Origin: an uncultured Clostridia bacterium
Lineage (GTDB): Bacteria > Bacillota > Clostridia > TANB77 > CAG-508
DNA: 64,000 nucleotides
Assembly: GCA_934149075.1 (NCBI GenBank)
Contig: CAKPDR010000002.1
Span: 1 to 64,000, forward strand
Reading direction: 5' to 3'
Shown here in pieces: positions 27,767 to 36,001 of this stretch. The translations under genes and the position numbers were made by a program. The notes under the pieces were generated by a model, which ran no database searches, was not told the DNA's origin, and saw only the letters and a list, made by a program, of their open reading frames with translations. The first letter of the stretch is position 1. Each line of letters opens with the position of its first letter.

Positions 27767-27852
27767 GGACAGGTGGCCGAGTGGCTAAAGGCGGCAGACT
27801 GTAAATCTGTTCTCATACGAGTACGATGGTTCGAATCCATCCCTGTCCACCA
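27767..27852 (+). tRNA. tRNA-Tyr (GTA)
   Basis: A class II tRNA: acceptor GGACAGG/CCTGTCC, anticodon GTA in CTGTAAA, a long variable arm (CTCATACGAG), T arm GATGGTTCGAATCCATC, and an encoded CCA at 27850-27852. It is 36 bp after the CAT tRNA and probably co-transcribed. Confidence 0.95.
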
Positions 27853-27854
27853 CC

Positions 27855-27893
27855 AAAAGAAGTATCTACATTAATATAGATACTTCTTTTTAT
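27855..27893. terminator. Terminator of the tRNA operon
   Basis: AAGAAGTATCTA and TAGATACTTCTTTTT form a 12-bp stem with a T-run on the plus side, ending the tRNA transcript. The convergent gene at 27871-28230 ends inside this hairpin. Confidence 0.9.
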
Positions 27894-28230
27894 TTCTTAT
27901 TTTAAAAATGTCATTGGGATTATATTTTTCTCTTTTTTGTCTTTCCCATTCTTCTCTATCTTGATTTTCTTTTTCTATTATTCTAGCTTTTTGATAATCA
28001 GTTGCCAAATAATCTCTAAAAATGTTGGCAAGAATTGCCTTTGTTTCTTCTAATAGTTCCTGTTCTTCAAAAAGTTTTTCAGTATCAATTTCAAAATTAT
28101 ATGTTTTAAGTTGTTCTCCCTCAAACATATCCCTCATTTCTTTAGGTATTTTATTAACACTTTCTTTTGGGACATATTTTAAGATTTCAACTATTTCTTT
28201 ATATGCTTTCGAATAATTATCTTCCTTCAT
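27871..28230 (-). CDS. Unknown charged protein, 119 residues
   Basis: I do not recognise it. The sequence is helical and highly charged, with VPKESVNKIPKEMRDMFEGE in the first half and a Lys/Arg/Glu-rich second half. It has an AGGTAGG ribosome binding site, and its ATG overlaps the stop codon of the decayed frame upstream (ATGA), which suggests they were once an operon. Its 3' end lies within the tRNA terminator hairpin. Confidence 0.65.
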   Translation of the reverse strand: MKEDNYSKAYKEIVEILKYVPKESVNKIPKEMRDMFEGEQLKTYNFEIDTEKLFEEQELLEETKAILANIFRDYLATDYQKARIIEKENQDREEWERQKREKYNPNDIFKIRNKKKYLY

Positions 28231-28506
28231 TTGTACCTACCTGCCCCATTGTGATTATGTAAATCTAATTCTTGTAGATTGGTTCTTTCTTCAATTTTTC
28301 TATCAACTACACCTTTTGCTATATCTTTCATTCCTATATGAGCATCTATCGATTTTTTTCAATTTGACTTGGCGTAATTATATATTCTGATATTAAATCA
28401 TTACTTTTTATTTTCTCTTTAGCATACTCAATATATGAATCCAAAACATCAAAATTTACCTGTTCCTCTTCTGGTGTTATTTCTTTGTACTTATCATATA
28501 AATATG
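28229..28506 (-). pseudogene. Decayed C-terminal coding fragment (two frameshifts)
   Basis: Two consecutive open frames lacking starts join into one peptide. The first (from about 28500) reads YDKYKEITPEEEQVNFDVLD and on to ISEYIITPSQIEK. A missing A in the A7 tract near 28353-28359 then shifts to SIDAHIGMKDIAKGVVDRKI and finally LDLHNHNGAGRYK before the stop. It begins where the transglutaminase-like gene stops and may be that protein's original C-terminal part. The family is not recognised. Confidence 0.55.
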
Positions 28507-29121
28507 TTATTTATCAAACAAAACATCAAATATTTCATTATCGCTTAGGTTTATAAGATTATTTCCAAATACATTTTTTAAATATTCTTTTGCTAAATCA
28601 ATTTGCTTTAAACTTATTTGTCCATATTTCTCATATTCATCAAGCAAACAAATTCCAGGCATTTTTTCAGCTAGCTCTGCCTCACCTACTTTTATTCTCA
28701 TTAAAGCTGATTCAATTAAGAAATCTTGTACGTATTCCTGATCTCCAACTTTAAACAAAGTATAAAAGTGCTTAGCTTCGTTTTCACTAACTTCTTGTTT
28801 TTGCCCTTTCATATTTGTTCCAACTGATTTTGCTTCTATTCCAATATTGTTCAATATTTCAGCATATATCTCTGCCATACCTTTACATATTTGTGTCTTT
28901 GTCGATTTATCCGTATTACTTTTTAACATATTTTCTTTTCTTTTTACAGATAATTGTGTTTCCTGCTCATTATCTTCTTTCTGTGATGAATAATTATTGT
29001 CATAGTATATAATTTTTCCTAATTCAACATGAATAAATTTTGCAATATCAAGATCAGTTATGTTTGAATAATTTTTCATTTCTATTGCTTTATCAATTAT
29101 CCTTTTTATTATATCTTCCAT
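28507..29121 (-). CDS. Transglutaminase-like (papain-fold) protein, possibly C-terminally truncated
   Basis: Residues about 75-140 resemble a transglutaminase-like core: a Cys at the head of a helix (TQICKGMAEIYAEILNNIGIEA), then a His (AKHFYTLFKVG) and an Asp (EYVQDF) in the right order for a Cys-His-Asp triad. The rest, including the C-terminal acidic part, is unfamiliar. No signal peptide is seen, so it probably acts in the cytoplasm. Adjacent decayed sequence downstream suggests the protein was once longer. Confidence 0.55.
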   Translation of the reverse strand: MEDIIKRIIDKAIEMKNYSNITDLDIAKFIHVELGKIIYYDNNYSSQKEDNEQETQLSVKRKENMLKSNTDKSTKTQICKGMAEIYAEILNNIGIEAKSVGTNMKGQKQEVSENEAKHFYTLFKVGDQEYVQDFLIESALMRIKVGEAELAEKMPGICLLDEYEKYGQISLKQIDLAKEYLKNVFGNNLINLSDNEIFDVLFDK

Positions 29122-29153
29122 ATAAATTAATTCCTTTTTTTATTTTAAAATAC

Positions 29154-29255
29154 TTAATTTACTCCTTTTCTATTTGAAACCATAACGTCTATATAATCTG
29201 CATATTCTCCATCTTTATTAGCATTAAAACTGGCATCTTTTACAATGTCAGTCAA
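29154..29255 (-). pseudogene. C-terminal coding remnant of an unknown protein
   Basis: A short frame ends ...KDASFNANKDGEYADYID followed by VMVSNRKGVN and a stop. It has no start of its own, and its first residues fall in the 40-bp direct repeat that ends at 29268. It is a leftover of a gene cut by the repeat junction. Confidence 0.4.
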
Positions 29256-29268
29256 TCAATATTTTATA
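29229..29268. repeat. 40-bp direct repeat, left copy
   Basis: The 40 bp from ACTGGCATCTTTTACAATGT to the TATTTTATA end are identical to 33272-33311 in the same orientation. The sequence contains an internal inverted repeat (ACTGGCAT/ATGTCAGT). The two copies bracket about 4 kb of decayed genes, with the integrase remnant adjoining the right copy, as expected for att sites of an old element. Confidence 0.75.
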
Positions 29269-29641
29269 CTAGTGTTGTGGTTTTTGAAATATCAATATTA
29301 TTTGTATTTATTGTACTATCTTTTATAAATATAGATTTAATTGGAATTGTTCTAGCGGTTATATCTTTATCTGCAGAATTCTTCCAATCAATTTTATAAT
29401 ATTCAATCGGTAAAGTTACTATTTCTTCTTTTTCTTTTAATATCTGATATTCTTGTGTAAGATTATTTCTCAAATATTTTCCTCTAAATATGCCTGTTAA
29501 GCATAGATGTATTGCCTCTAATATTGTTGATTTTCCTTCGTTATTATCACCTACTAAAATATTCATAATGTTTGTTAAGTTCAAATGAAAAATCTTTAAA
29601 ACATTTAAAATTTTTTATTATTATCTTTTTTATATACATCT
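29264..29641 (-). pseudogene. OLD-family ATPase/endonuclease remnant
   Basis: The beginning (MYIKKIIIKNFKCFKDFSFELN, 29641 leftward) and the Walker A part (NILVGDNNEGKSTILEAIHLCL) are in different frames, with a break near 29575. Together they match the N-terminus of overcoming-lysogenization-defect (OLD) ATPases. The sequence ends after about 105 residues at 29264, so the Toprim nuclease half is gone. Confidence 0.7.
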
Positions 29642-29749
29642 TACATCCTTCCTAATTTAATAATTTCTAACAATATTTTTCAATTATATTTCCTTATAGT
29701 TTTAGCATCTATCAAATTAATTATAAAGTATAACAACCATCACTTATAT

Positions 29750-30259
29750 TTACTTTTTATCTTCTTTTTTTATTTCTTTACTAATTTCTTTTATAGTATT
29801 TAAATATTCCTGCTCTACAGGGCTAATAGTTTTTACTTGATATTTTTTATATTCTGCTTTTGCTTTTTCAAGTGCTTTATCATGACTTATTTTCCCAGCT
29901 CCAGTTAATAATTTTTCTCCTGTAGAAGAAAGTATCATATCTAAATTATAAAAAGGTATTTCTCTTGTAACATTTCTATTGCCTTCTTTTCGAACTTGTC
30001 GGAAATTCTGACAGGTTGAATTCTTATTTAATTCTTCTTCTTCATAAATATTGTTTATATGTTCTATAATATTAGTTCTTGATGTACTAAACAGTTCTGC
30101 CATCTGTTGTTGTGATAGCCATACTGTCTCATTTTCAATTTTAACATTTATTTTTGTTAATCCATTTTCTGTCTGATATATTATAATGTCTCCATTAGAC
30201 TCATCCATAATTTTATCCTCATTTTTTATGAACTTTTGTATTTCATCATTATTATCCAA
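29750..30259 (-). pseudogene. RhuM-family protein with internal deletion
   Basis: The N-terminal part contains the RhuM block TVWLSQQQMAELFSTSRTNI and REIPFYNLDMI. The sequence then jumps to LSSTGEKLLTGAGKISHDKA, a C-terminal family block. The middle of the normal ~330-residue protein is missing while the frame is kept. It is probably non-functional. Its stop is followed by about 110 bp of non-coding AT-rich DNA. Confidence 0.7.
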
Positions 30260-30266
30260 TATTTAA

Positions 30267-31316
30267 TTATAATTGTACTCCTTCATCATGATTTTCACGA
30301 GCTTTTTGATATGATTCATTTATATTTTTACAACATCCTTGAGCATTTGGATCTAGTTGTTTATTTTTATGATAAAAATCAATAATCTGTTTTTTTAAAC
30401 ATGTAAATGCTGGAGTTATTTTTTCATTATGAATGTATCTATGGGATGAACCACTAACAACAACACCTTCTATATCTATTCCATATCTTTTATTAGCTTC
30501 AATTGCATTTTTATATCTTTCATTAAGTGTTTGTCCTAATAATTTTCTTTGCTCAATTCCTACTTCTTTTGGAGTTGATACACTTCTAAATGACATATCA
30601 TGCATTGGTGCAGGGATTTGCATATCTGATGTAATTCTATCCCCATTTATATCAAAGTTTCCTGCTTTTCTTGCTTCAAATTCTCCTACATAATAAGCAA
30701 ATTGAATTTGTTTGTAAGCTTCTGAATCAAATTCTTTTCCAAATAGATTTTCATAATCTTGAATACCTATTGGATATTTTATTTTTCTTGTTGGAACAGG
30801 TATTGTTCCTGCTGCACCACCTATTAAAGCTCTATTTATTATTTCTGGATATGCTAATGCAAATCTTTGAGCAAATACACCAGATGCAGAATATCCACTT
30901 AAAAATATTTTATCTTGTACTTTTTTACCAGTTATTTTCTCAATTTGAGTTCTTGCATCATCAATACATTCTTTAACTTTTTCATGTATATGAAAATCCT
31001 TTACTGATTCTACTGACATTTGTTGTAAATCTGGTAATCCTTTTAAATCTGGTACAATTGGAACAACAAACGGAAAATCTGTTACAAAATCTGCATAATT
31101 TTTTTCAATTGGATTTCCTTTATCAGTCATAGCATGTTGTACATTTTCAACATATGAATTAGCTTGTTTTCCACCTGAATTATACATTTCTACAAACATT
31201 TCAGCATTATCTTTCATTCCTTCTGGAATACCTATAATATAAGATCCGTCTTGGGTTTGACATATATGTAAATCAATCTTTTTGCCACTTCTATTTATAA
31301 TAGTTTTATATTTCAT
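30267..31316 (-). CDS. Alpha/beta-hydrolase-like protein
   Basis: The 349-residue protein carries a nucleophile-elbow motif, GYSASGVFAQRFALAYPE (Ser in GYSAS), with a preceding strand KIFLSG, and a possible catalytic His in VSGSSHRYIHN. It has no signal peptide, so it should be cytoplasmic. The start lies behind AGGAGGTAGGTACT. It is one of the few intact genes in this decayed stretch. The substrate is unknown; esterase or peptidase activity is possible. Confidence 0.7.
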   Translation of the reverse strand: MKYKTIINRSGKKIDLHICQTQDGSYIIGIPEGMKDNAEMFVEMYNSGGKQANSYVENVQHAMTDKGNPIEKNYADFVTDFPFVVPIVPDLKGLPDLQQMSVESVKDFHIHEKVKECIDDARTQIEKITGKKVQDKIFLSGYSASGVFAQRFALAYPEIINRALIGGAAGTIPVPTRKIKYPIGIQDYENLFGKEFDSEAYKQIQFAYYVGEFEARKAGNFDINGDRITSDMQIPAPMHDMSFRSVSTPKEVGIEQRKLLGQTLNERYKNAIEANKRYGIDIEGVVVSGSSHRYIHNEKITPAFTCLKKQIIDFYHKNKQLDPNAQGCCKNINESYQKARENHDEGVQL

Positions 31317-31356
31317 AGTACCTACCTCCTATTTTTTATTTCTAATAAATGATTTC

Positions 31357-31593
31357 TTAATAATTTGACATTTTCAAAGCAGTCTTAATATAACCACATA
31401 TAGCACATGCAGTCATTGTTTTATATATTTTTTCATTTTCGGGAATTATAACTTTGCATAATGTATCTCCTCTGATTAACCATCTAAAAATATAATCGAA
31501 TGTTGAAACACAAAAGCCTCCCATGTCTATTTGTTGTTCAGCATTAAAATTTATTTTTTTATCGGCTTCACATTCAAAAAATTTTCCTAACAT
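31357..31593 (-). CDS. Small protein of unknown function, 78 residues
   Basis: I do not recognise it. It contains MGGFCVSTFDYIFRWLIRGD followed by CKVIIPE and a C-terminal CAICGY motif. The start at 31593 (MLGKFFEC) follows TTGGAGGAAATT. It lies 40 bp downstream of the phosphatase remnant and 40 bp ahead of the hydrolase gene on the same strand. Confidence 0.5.
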   Translation of the reverse strand: MLGKFFECEADKKINFNAEQQIDMGGFCVSTFDYIFRWLIRGDTLCKVIIPENEKIYKTMTACAICGYIKTALKMSNY

Positions 31594-31610
31594 AATTTCC
31601 TCCAACTTAT

Positions 31611-31998
31611 TTATATTTCAAATTCAACAACTTCGCAATTTTCTAGTCCTTTAATTTTTTCTCTATCAACTAGATTTTCTAAAGGATACTTCATAAAATA
31701 ACACTTTATAGGAATGGAGCTACTTCCATGAGTTACTATTAAAACATTTTCATCTTTATATTTTGTAGTTATTTCATCCAAACACTCATATATTCTTGCA
31801 CATAAATCTTGTATAGTTTCCATATTAAAAATATCTATATTCTTCAAATAATTACACGCATCATCAATTTCATGATATTGGATTTTCTTTTCTTTTAACT
31901 CTACTTTAGTAATTCCTTCAAAATCTCCGTAGCATCTTTCCATTAACCTGTCATCTTCAACAATTTCAACATTAAATTGTTTATTAATTATTTCTGCT
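31611..31998 (-). pseudogene. Histidine phosphatase, N-terminus missing
   Basis: The frame contains MERCYGDFEG and VLIVTHGSSSI, the second-half motifs of histidine phosphatases (phosphoglycerate-mutase fold). The N-terminal RHG motif with the catalytic His is absent: reading back from the Met, the frame continues only to about 31998 (AEIINKQFNVEIVEDDRL) before a stop. It is a 5'-truncated relic. 31999-32147 contains no gene. Confidence 0.75.
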
Positions 31999-32147
31999 TA
32001 AATACATACAATGATTAGCTATCTCTTGATAGGCATTATATCAAAAAATTTACATTCTTACAACAAAACATCATTCATTTAAAAACCTTTTAGAGAGCTA
32101 ATTATGCCAACCAGATCTCTAATTCTAGTAAAATTTTATATTAATAT

Positions 32148-33226
32148 TTAGATAGAAATTTTATATTCTATAATTTCTTCAATAACATCTAAATTTATAG
32201 CATTTTCATAAGAATCCGTTGCATTTTTTCTTGTTTCATCTGTGCTTGAAATATAATAATTTTCTGTAGTTTCTATATCTTTGCAGGTTTCATTGATAAT
32301 ATATTTGATTGATTTTCTACTATTTGATATTCCAAAATTTTTCCATACTGATTTTTCACTTCTTCTAAATGATAATACTTATAATCTTTACCATATAAAA
32401 GCCTTAATTCAATTTGTCTATTCTTAAAATTTACTAAAGCCTTCTTAAGTGTTGGACTAATATGAATCTGTCTTTCTCCACTTTTAGTTTTTGTTGTTCC
32501 AATATACCATCTACCATTTTCATTCTTTTTCTTATCAAAAACAGAATGTCTAACATTTATAACTTTATTTTCAAAATCACTACTATCTTCTATTTTAGGA
32601 AGTTTCAATGTTAAACTAGGATTATATCTTATAAATCCATAAACATCTGTTGCTTCTCTAAAAGTTCCTTTCATTACTTTTATTGTATTTATTTCTTCTG
32701 TTGTAAATATATGTGCCACATCTTTTGGTGGCTCATCATATTTGGGTAATTTTAAGTTTGCAGCTGAATTCACCTTAACATATTCATTATCTGTTGCATA
32801 ATTAAATGAACATTTTAATACTTTTCTGATATTATTCAAAAAATTCTTGCTATATTCTTTTTCAATATATATCTTATTTAAAAAATCTTGAAGTGTTGTT
32901 TTTGTTATTTGAGATAGTTTATAAAAGCCTAAATTAGGTTTTAAATGCGTTTTAACTATATTACTATATGCTTCTATAGTGTGATACTTTAAATTTATTT
33001 TACAATGATTATCTAGCCAATAATCTAAGAAGTCTAAATAGCTCATTTCGTTAGATACAAATTTCCTACCAGTATTTAAGTATTCATTATAAGCTATTGT
33101 TCCTTGTTTTAGTGCTTCTGCTTTTGTTTTAAAACCAGATTTGCTGATTCTTTTTCTTTTACCTTCAATTTTAACAACATCAAAATTGTACTCATAAACA
33201 TTTCCTCTCTTTCTTACATTTACCAT
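32148..33226 (-). pseudogene. Tyrosine integrase with internal deletion and frameshift
   Basis: The N-terminal arm-binding and core-binding domains are close to those of the intact integrase at 33679-34950 (MVNVRKRGNVYEYNFDV...). After HIFTTEEINTI the sequence jumps to a duplicate-like FREATDVYGFIRYNPSLTLK, losing the TGMRTGE catalytic-Arg region. It jumps again at MKPAKI (about 32275). The catalytic Tyr end (IETTENYYISSTDETRK) is present but in another frame down to 32148. It cannot be active. Its start follows the 40-bp repeat. Confidence 0.85.
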
Positions 33227-33271
33227 TTTATTTTTACCTCCAATCTGCAAATAACGATTGAACGAAAAAAG

Positions 33272-33311
33272 ACTGGCATCTTTTACAATGTCAGTCAATC
33301 AATATTTTATA
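33272..33311. repeat. 40-bp direct repeat, right copy
   Basis: Identical to 29229-29268. Read on the minus strand, its internal inverted repeat (GACTGACAT/ATGCCAGTC) is followed by TTTTTT, so this copy could also work as a terminator. It lies 46 bp upstream of the start codon of the integrase remnant. Confidence 0.75.
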
Positions 33312-33343
33312 TTTCATTATGTAGATTTATACAATCCCTGCTA

Positions 33344-33409
33344 TTACTGATTTCTTCCACAACAGTTCTTATATTTCTTACCACTTCCACATGTTCTGTC
33401 CCTTCTAAT
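33344..33409 (-). pseudogene. SEC-C motif C-terminal remnant
   Basis: A short frame encodes RTCGSGKKYKNCCGRNQ and a stop, the zinc-binding SEC-C motif found at the C-terminus of SecA and many unrelated proteins. Upstream the frame dissolves into TATATAGTAT repeats, so only the tail of a gene is left. The cut lies where the mobile element at right appears to begin. Confidence 0.65.
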
Positions 33410-33504
33410 ATATATAGTATATATAGTATTTATTGTATTATTTGTATTTCAAGGCTTTCACGGACAAGTAACAATTTATATATATAGTATATATAGTATT
33501 TATT
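33408..33504. repeat. Direct repeats spaced 70 bp near the integrase gene
   Basis: A 27-bp sequence built of TATATAGTATATATAGTATT and TATT occurs at 33408-33434 and 33478-33504, exactly 70 bp apart, with extended similarity (TATTAT) after each. Repeats like this beside int are typical integrase arm-type sites or the end of an integrative element. This role is inference. Confidence 0.5.
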
Positions 33505-33526
33505 TTATTATCAGTATTTATCTCCT

Positions 33527-33552
33527 GCGAACAATTTGTGAACATTGTTCGC
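33527..33552. other. Inverted repeat GCGAACAAT / ATTGTTCGC
   Basis: Nine-bp perfect arms surround TTGTGAAC, between the 70-bp-spaced repeats and the integrase 3' end. No U-run follows, so a protein-binding site (for example an excisionase or integrase accessory site) is more likely than a terminator. 33553-33655 has nothing else visible. Confidence 0.45.
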
Positions 33553-33654
33553 AATATTTCATCTTACTAATAAATGGTTCTTGGACTTGATAAATATAAA
33601 ATTTTTAAAGTACCATTCATATTATATAATATTTCAAAAAAATGGTCAACAAAA

Positions 33655-33685
33655 ATAAAGGAATTTAAAAAAATCCCTTTATACT
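33655..33685 (-). terminator. Terminator of the integrase gene
   Basis: On the minus strand AAAGGGATTT and AAATTCCTTT pair with one mismatch, followed by ATTTTTGTT. It overlaps the last codons of the integrase gene. Confidence 0.65.
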
Positions 33686-34950
33686 TTGTACTTAATTATT
33701 TCATTTATTATACTTGATTGTGTAATTTCTTCAAATACACTATTTGCTCTTTTTCTTGAATCTTCCGTACTTGAAATATAGTAATTTTCTGTTGTTTCTA
33801 TATTTCTATGCCCTAAAATATCAGCTACATCTCTAATTTCAACTCCATTGGTTAAGATTCGTGTAGCATAACTACCTCTCAAATCATAAAATCTACATTT
33901 TTTTATTCCTAATTCTTCGTGAATAATCTTAAATGGATATTTTGTTAGATCTGTTCCTACATACGTCCCATCTTCTCTTGTAAAAACAAGATTTACTGTA
34001 TCAAATGTCAAAACATTATTTTCATTTGCTACAATTCTTTGTTCAACTACTTTACCATATTCATTTTTCACATCTTCTAAATGATAATATTTATAATTAC
34101 TTCCATATAGATGTTTTAAATGTGTTTGCTTTTTCTTATAGTTTTTTAAAGCATTTAATAACGTTTGACAAATATATATTTTTCTTGTTCCTGTAGGTGT
34201 TTTTGTTCCTCCTATATACCATCTACCTTTTTCATCTTTTGGCTTGTCATAAACATTATGTTTTACATATATTATCCCTTCTTTTAAATCAATATCATTC
34301 CAGGATAAAGCACAAACTTCTCCAGTTCTCATTCCTGTAAAACAAGAAGTCAAAAATGCACAAGTAAATATATCGTTGTTAGAAAATCTATTTAAAATTT
34401 TGTCTATTTCTTCTTGTGTATATAGGTGTTTTACATCTTCTTCTACTCTATCCATTTTCGGCAATCTTAATGTCAATGTAGGATTGTATTTAAGAAATCC
34501 ATATACATCACAAGCTTCTCTAAACGAACCTTTAACAACTTTTAGCATATTACTAAAATAAGATTTAGAGAAATCATATTTATTGCACATTTTTATAATA
34601 AAATTATTTAAAGTAACACTCGTTAATGTAGACATTCTATACTTGCCTAATTCGGGTCTAATATATTTGTTTATAAGAGTTTTATATGCTTCAATAGTGT
34701 TATATTTCAAATTAGTTTTGCAATAATGTTCAAGCCAATAATCTAAATAATCACTATATGAAATAGAACATTCTTTAAATGGAACACCTGCATTAAGATA
34801 TTCTGTATATGCTTTGTTACCAGCTTCAATTGCTTCATTTTTTGTTTTAAAGCCTGATTTATTTATATATTTTCTCTTACCATTGACTTTTGCAATCTCA
34901 AATTGGTATTGATAAACATTTCCCCTTTTTTTTATATTAACTTGTCCCAT
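33679..34950 (-). CDS. int: Site-specific tyrosine recombinase (integrase)
   Basis: The 423-residue protein has an N-terminal arm-binding domain (KKRGNVYQYQFEIAKVNGK), a SAM-like core-binding domain, and a C-terminal catalytic domain. Visible are the first catalytic Arg (CFTGMRTGEVCAL), the box-II FYDLRGSYATRI with the second Arg (the usual His is replaced by Tyr), GHRNIETTENYYI with the nucleophile Tyr. It is of the Tn916/ICE type and should insert and excise the element to its right. It directly follows xis (stop and start share one base), as in ICEs of Firmicutes. Confidence 0.95.
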   Translation of the reverse strand: MGQVNIKKRGNVYQYQFEIAKVNGKRKYINKSGFKTKNEAIEAGNKAYTEYLNAGVPFKECSISYSDYLDYWLEHYCKTNLKYNTIEAYKTLINKYIRPELGKYRMSTLTSVTLNNFIIKMCNKYDFSKSYFSNMLKVVKGSFREACDVYGFLKYNPTLTLRLPKMDRVEEDVKHLYTQEEIDKILNRFSNNDIFTCAFLTSCFTGMRTGEVCALSWNDIDLKEGIIYVKHNVYDKPKDEKGRWYIGGTKTPTGTRKIYICQTLLNALKNYKKKQTHLKHLYGSNYKYYHLEDVKNEYGKVVEQRIVANENNVLTFDTVNLVFTREDGTYVGTDLTKYPFKIIHEELGIKKCRFYDLRGSYATRILTNGVEIRDVADILGHRNIETTENYYISSTEDSRKRANSVFEEITQSSIINEIIKYKV

Positions 34951-35186
34951 TATTTTGAATCTCCATTGTCTGAAATAGATCTTATCTTTTTAATGTTATT
35001 AATATCTGACAAGTCATTACCTTCGTTTTCAATCAAAAATTTTTCAAGGGTAGATTTTATAACTTTAAAACTGCCTAATTTTATTGCAGGTAAATATCCT
35101 TTTTCAATTAAAGCATAGATATAATTAGGACTTGAATGTAAAATTTCAGCTACTTCTCTAACTGAATAAATTATTTTTTCATTCAT
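34950..35186 (-). CDS. xis: Excisionase-like helix-turn-helix protein
   Basis: The 78-residue protein contains a MerR-like excisionase fold (YSVREVAEILHSSPNYIYAL followed by IEKGYLPAIKLGSFKVIKST), as in Tn916 Xis and DNA-binding excisionase-family proteins. It would steer the integrase toward excision. The start at 35186 follows GGAGG at 12-nt spacing. It is coupled to int. The promoter region upstream carries a repeated-TTTGCAAA block shared with another operon of the element. Confidence 0.85.
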   Translation of the reverse strand: MNEKIIYSVREVAEILHSSPNYIYALIEKGYLPAIKLGSFKVIKSTLEKFLIENEGNDLSDINNIKKIRSISDNGDSK

Positions 35187-35294
35187 TAGCTTATTAACCT
35201 CCATATTGGAGAACAAGCTAGAGCTATAATTTATATATAATTAGTTTTTTTGGTTTTTTGGTTTAATCATACTTTAACACATCATATTTAAAAA

Positions 35295-35340
35295 GTATAC
35301 TGCAGAATTTTGCAAACTTTTTGCAAAATATTATGTAAAT
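35295..35340 (-). promoter_or_regulatory. Shared promoter/operator block upstream of xis-int
   Basis: A block beginning GTATACTGCAG with two TTTTGCAAA-type direct repeats (12-bp spacing) and ending TTATGTA recurs at 58486-58531 with about six differences in 46 bp. Here it is 110 bp upstream of xis. The repeated half-sites look like a repressor operator. No consensus -35/-10 pair with 17-bp spacing is clear inside it. Confidence 0.6.
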
Positions 35341-35362
35341 AAAAAATAGTATAAACTACTCT

Positions 35363-35692
35363 TTAAGAATCAAATTTTTTTAATTTTATTGATTTAAGTT
35401 TTTGTGATTTAATTGTTTGTTGATTTAATTCAGAAGATTTTAGTTCTTCAAACATAGAATTATATTCATATAATCCATTATAAAGAAATTCATTAATGCT
35501 TACTGGTTTATCTTTTATTCTGCTAAATTGAAAATATATTTCATATTCATATATCAAATTTTCTAATTCAAAACTCGTCCATTTATTAAAAGGTATTCCT
35601 TTTAATATTGATATTTTTCTTAGCCTTTGAATTTCTTTTTTCTCATATTTAGTCATTGTATCAATTGTTTCTTTTTTGGCGTGATATATCAT
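35363..35692 (-). CDS. Unknown basic protein, 109 residues
   Basis: I do not recognise it. It is Lys-rich with predicted helices (KYEKKEIQRLRKISILKGIP, then FNKWTSFELENLIYEYEIYF). A later Met (MTKYEKKE) is a possible alternative start. It lies 23 bp downstream of the next small gene and just ahead of the shared operator block, so it is probably a regulator-like accessory gene of the element, without direct evidence. Confidence 0.55.
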   Translation of the reverse strand: MIYHAKKETIDTMTKYEKKEIQRLRKISILKGIPFNKWTSFELENLIYEYEIYFQFSRIKDKPVSINEFLYNGLYEYNSMFEELKSSELNQQTIKSQKLKSIKLKKFDS

Positions 35693-35721
35693 TCTTTTAT
35701 TAACTCCTTAAAATCCTAATA

Positions 35722-35943
35722 TCAATATGGTTTTAATCCACATTTATTCATAATCTTTTCCCATCTTTCTAAACTACCATATTCGTTTATAATTTCATCT
35801 GAAAATTTTATGAAATATAATAGTTTTCTAACGTCTTCTTCCGAGAGATTATATTGTGGTTCTCCAAACATTCTTTGAAATTCTTCATTCATTTTTTTAT
35901 CAAAATAATTTTTTACCTTAACTTTTAATTCTTTAGCACTCAT
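35722..35943 (-). CDS. Unknown small protein, 73 residues
   Basis: I do not recognise it. The sequence is charged and helical (NYFDKKMNEEFQRMFGEPQY, then NLSEEDVRKLLYFIKFSDEI). No transmembrane segment. It precedes the 109-residue gene by 29 bp and probably forms a pair with it. Confidence 0.5.
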   Translation of the reverse strand: MSAKELKVKVKNYFDKKMNEEFQRMFGEPQYNLSEEDVRKLLYFIKFSDEIINEYGSLERWEKIMNKCGLKPY

Positions 35944-36001
35944 TATAATACTTGTACTCCTATTTGTAGTATATTAGTATTGAAAAAAATACAAATATAT
36001 T

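Noticed and set aside
27830..27860. tRNA-Tyr 3' end as attachment site of the mobile element
   Set aside because: I found no second copy of the tRNA 3' sequence in the window; the 40-bp repeat and the SEC-C junction are better candidates for element ends.
33408..33504. CRISPR or simple microsatellite reading of the TATATAGTAT repeats
   Set aside because: Only two 27-bp units at 70-bp distance beside an integrase; low-complexity but better explained as recombinase sites.
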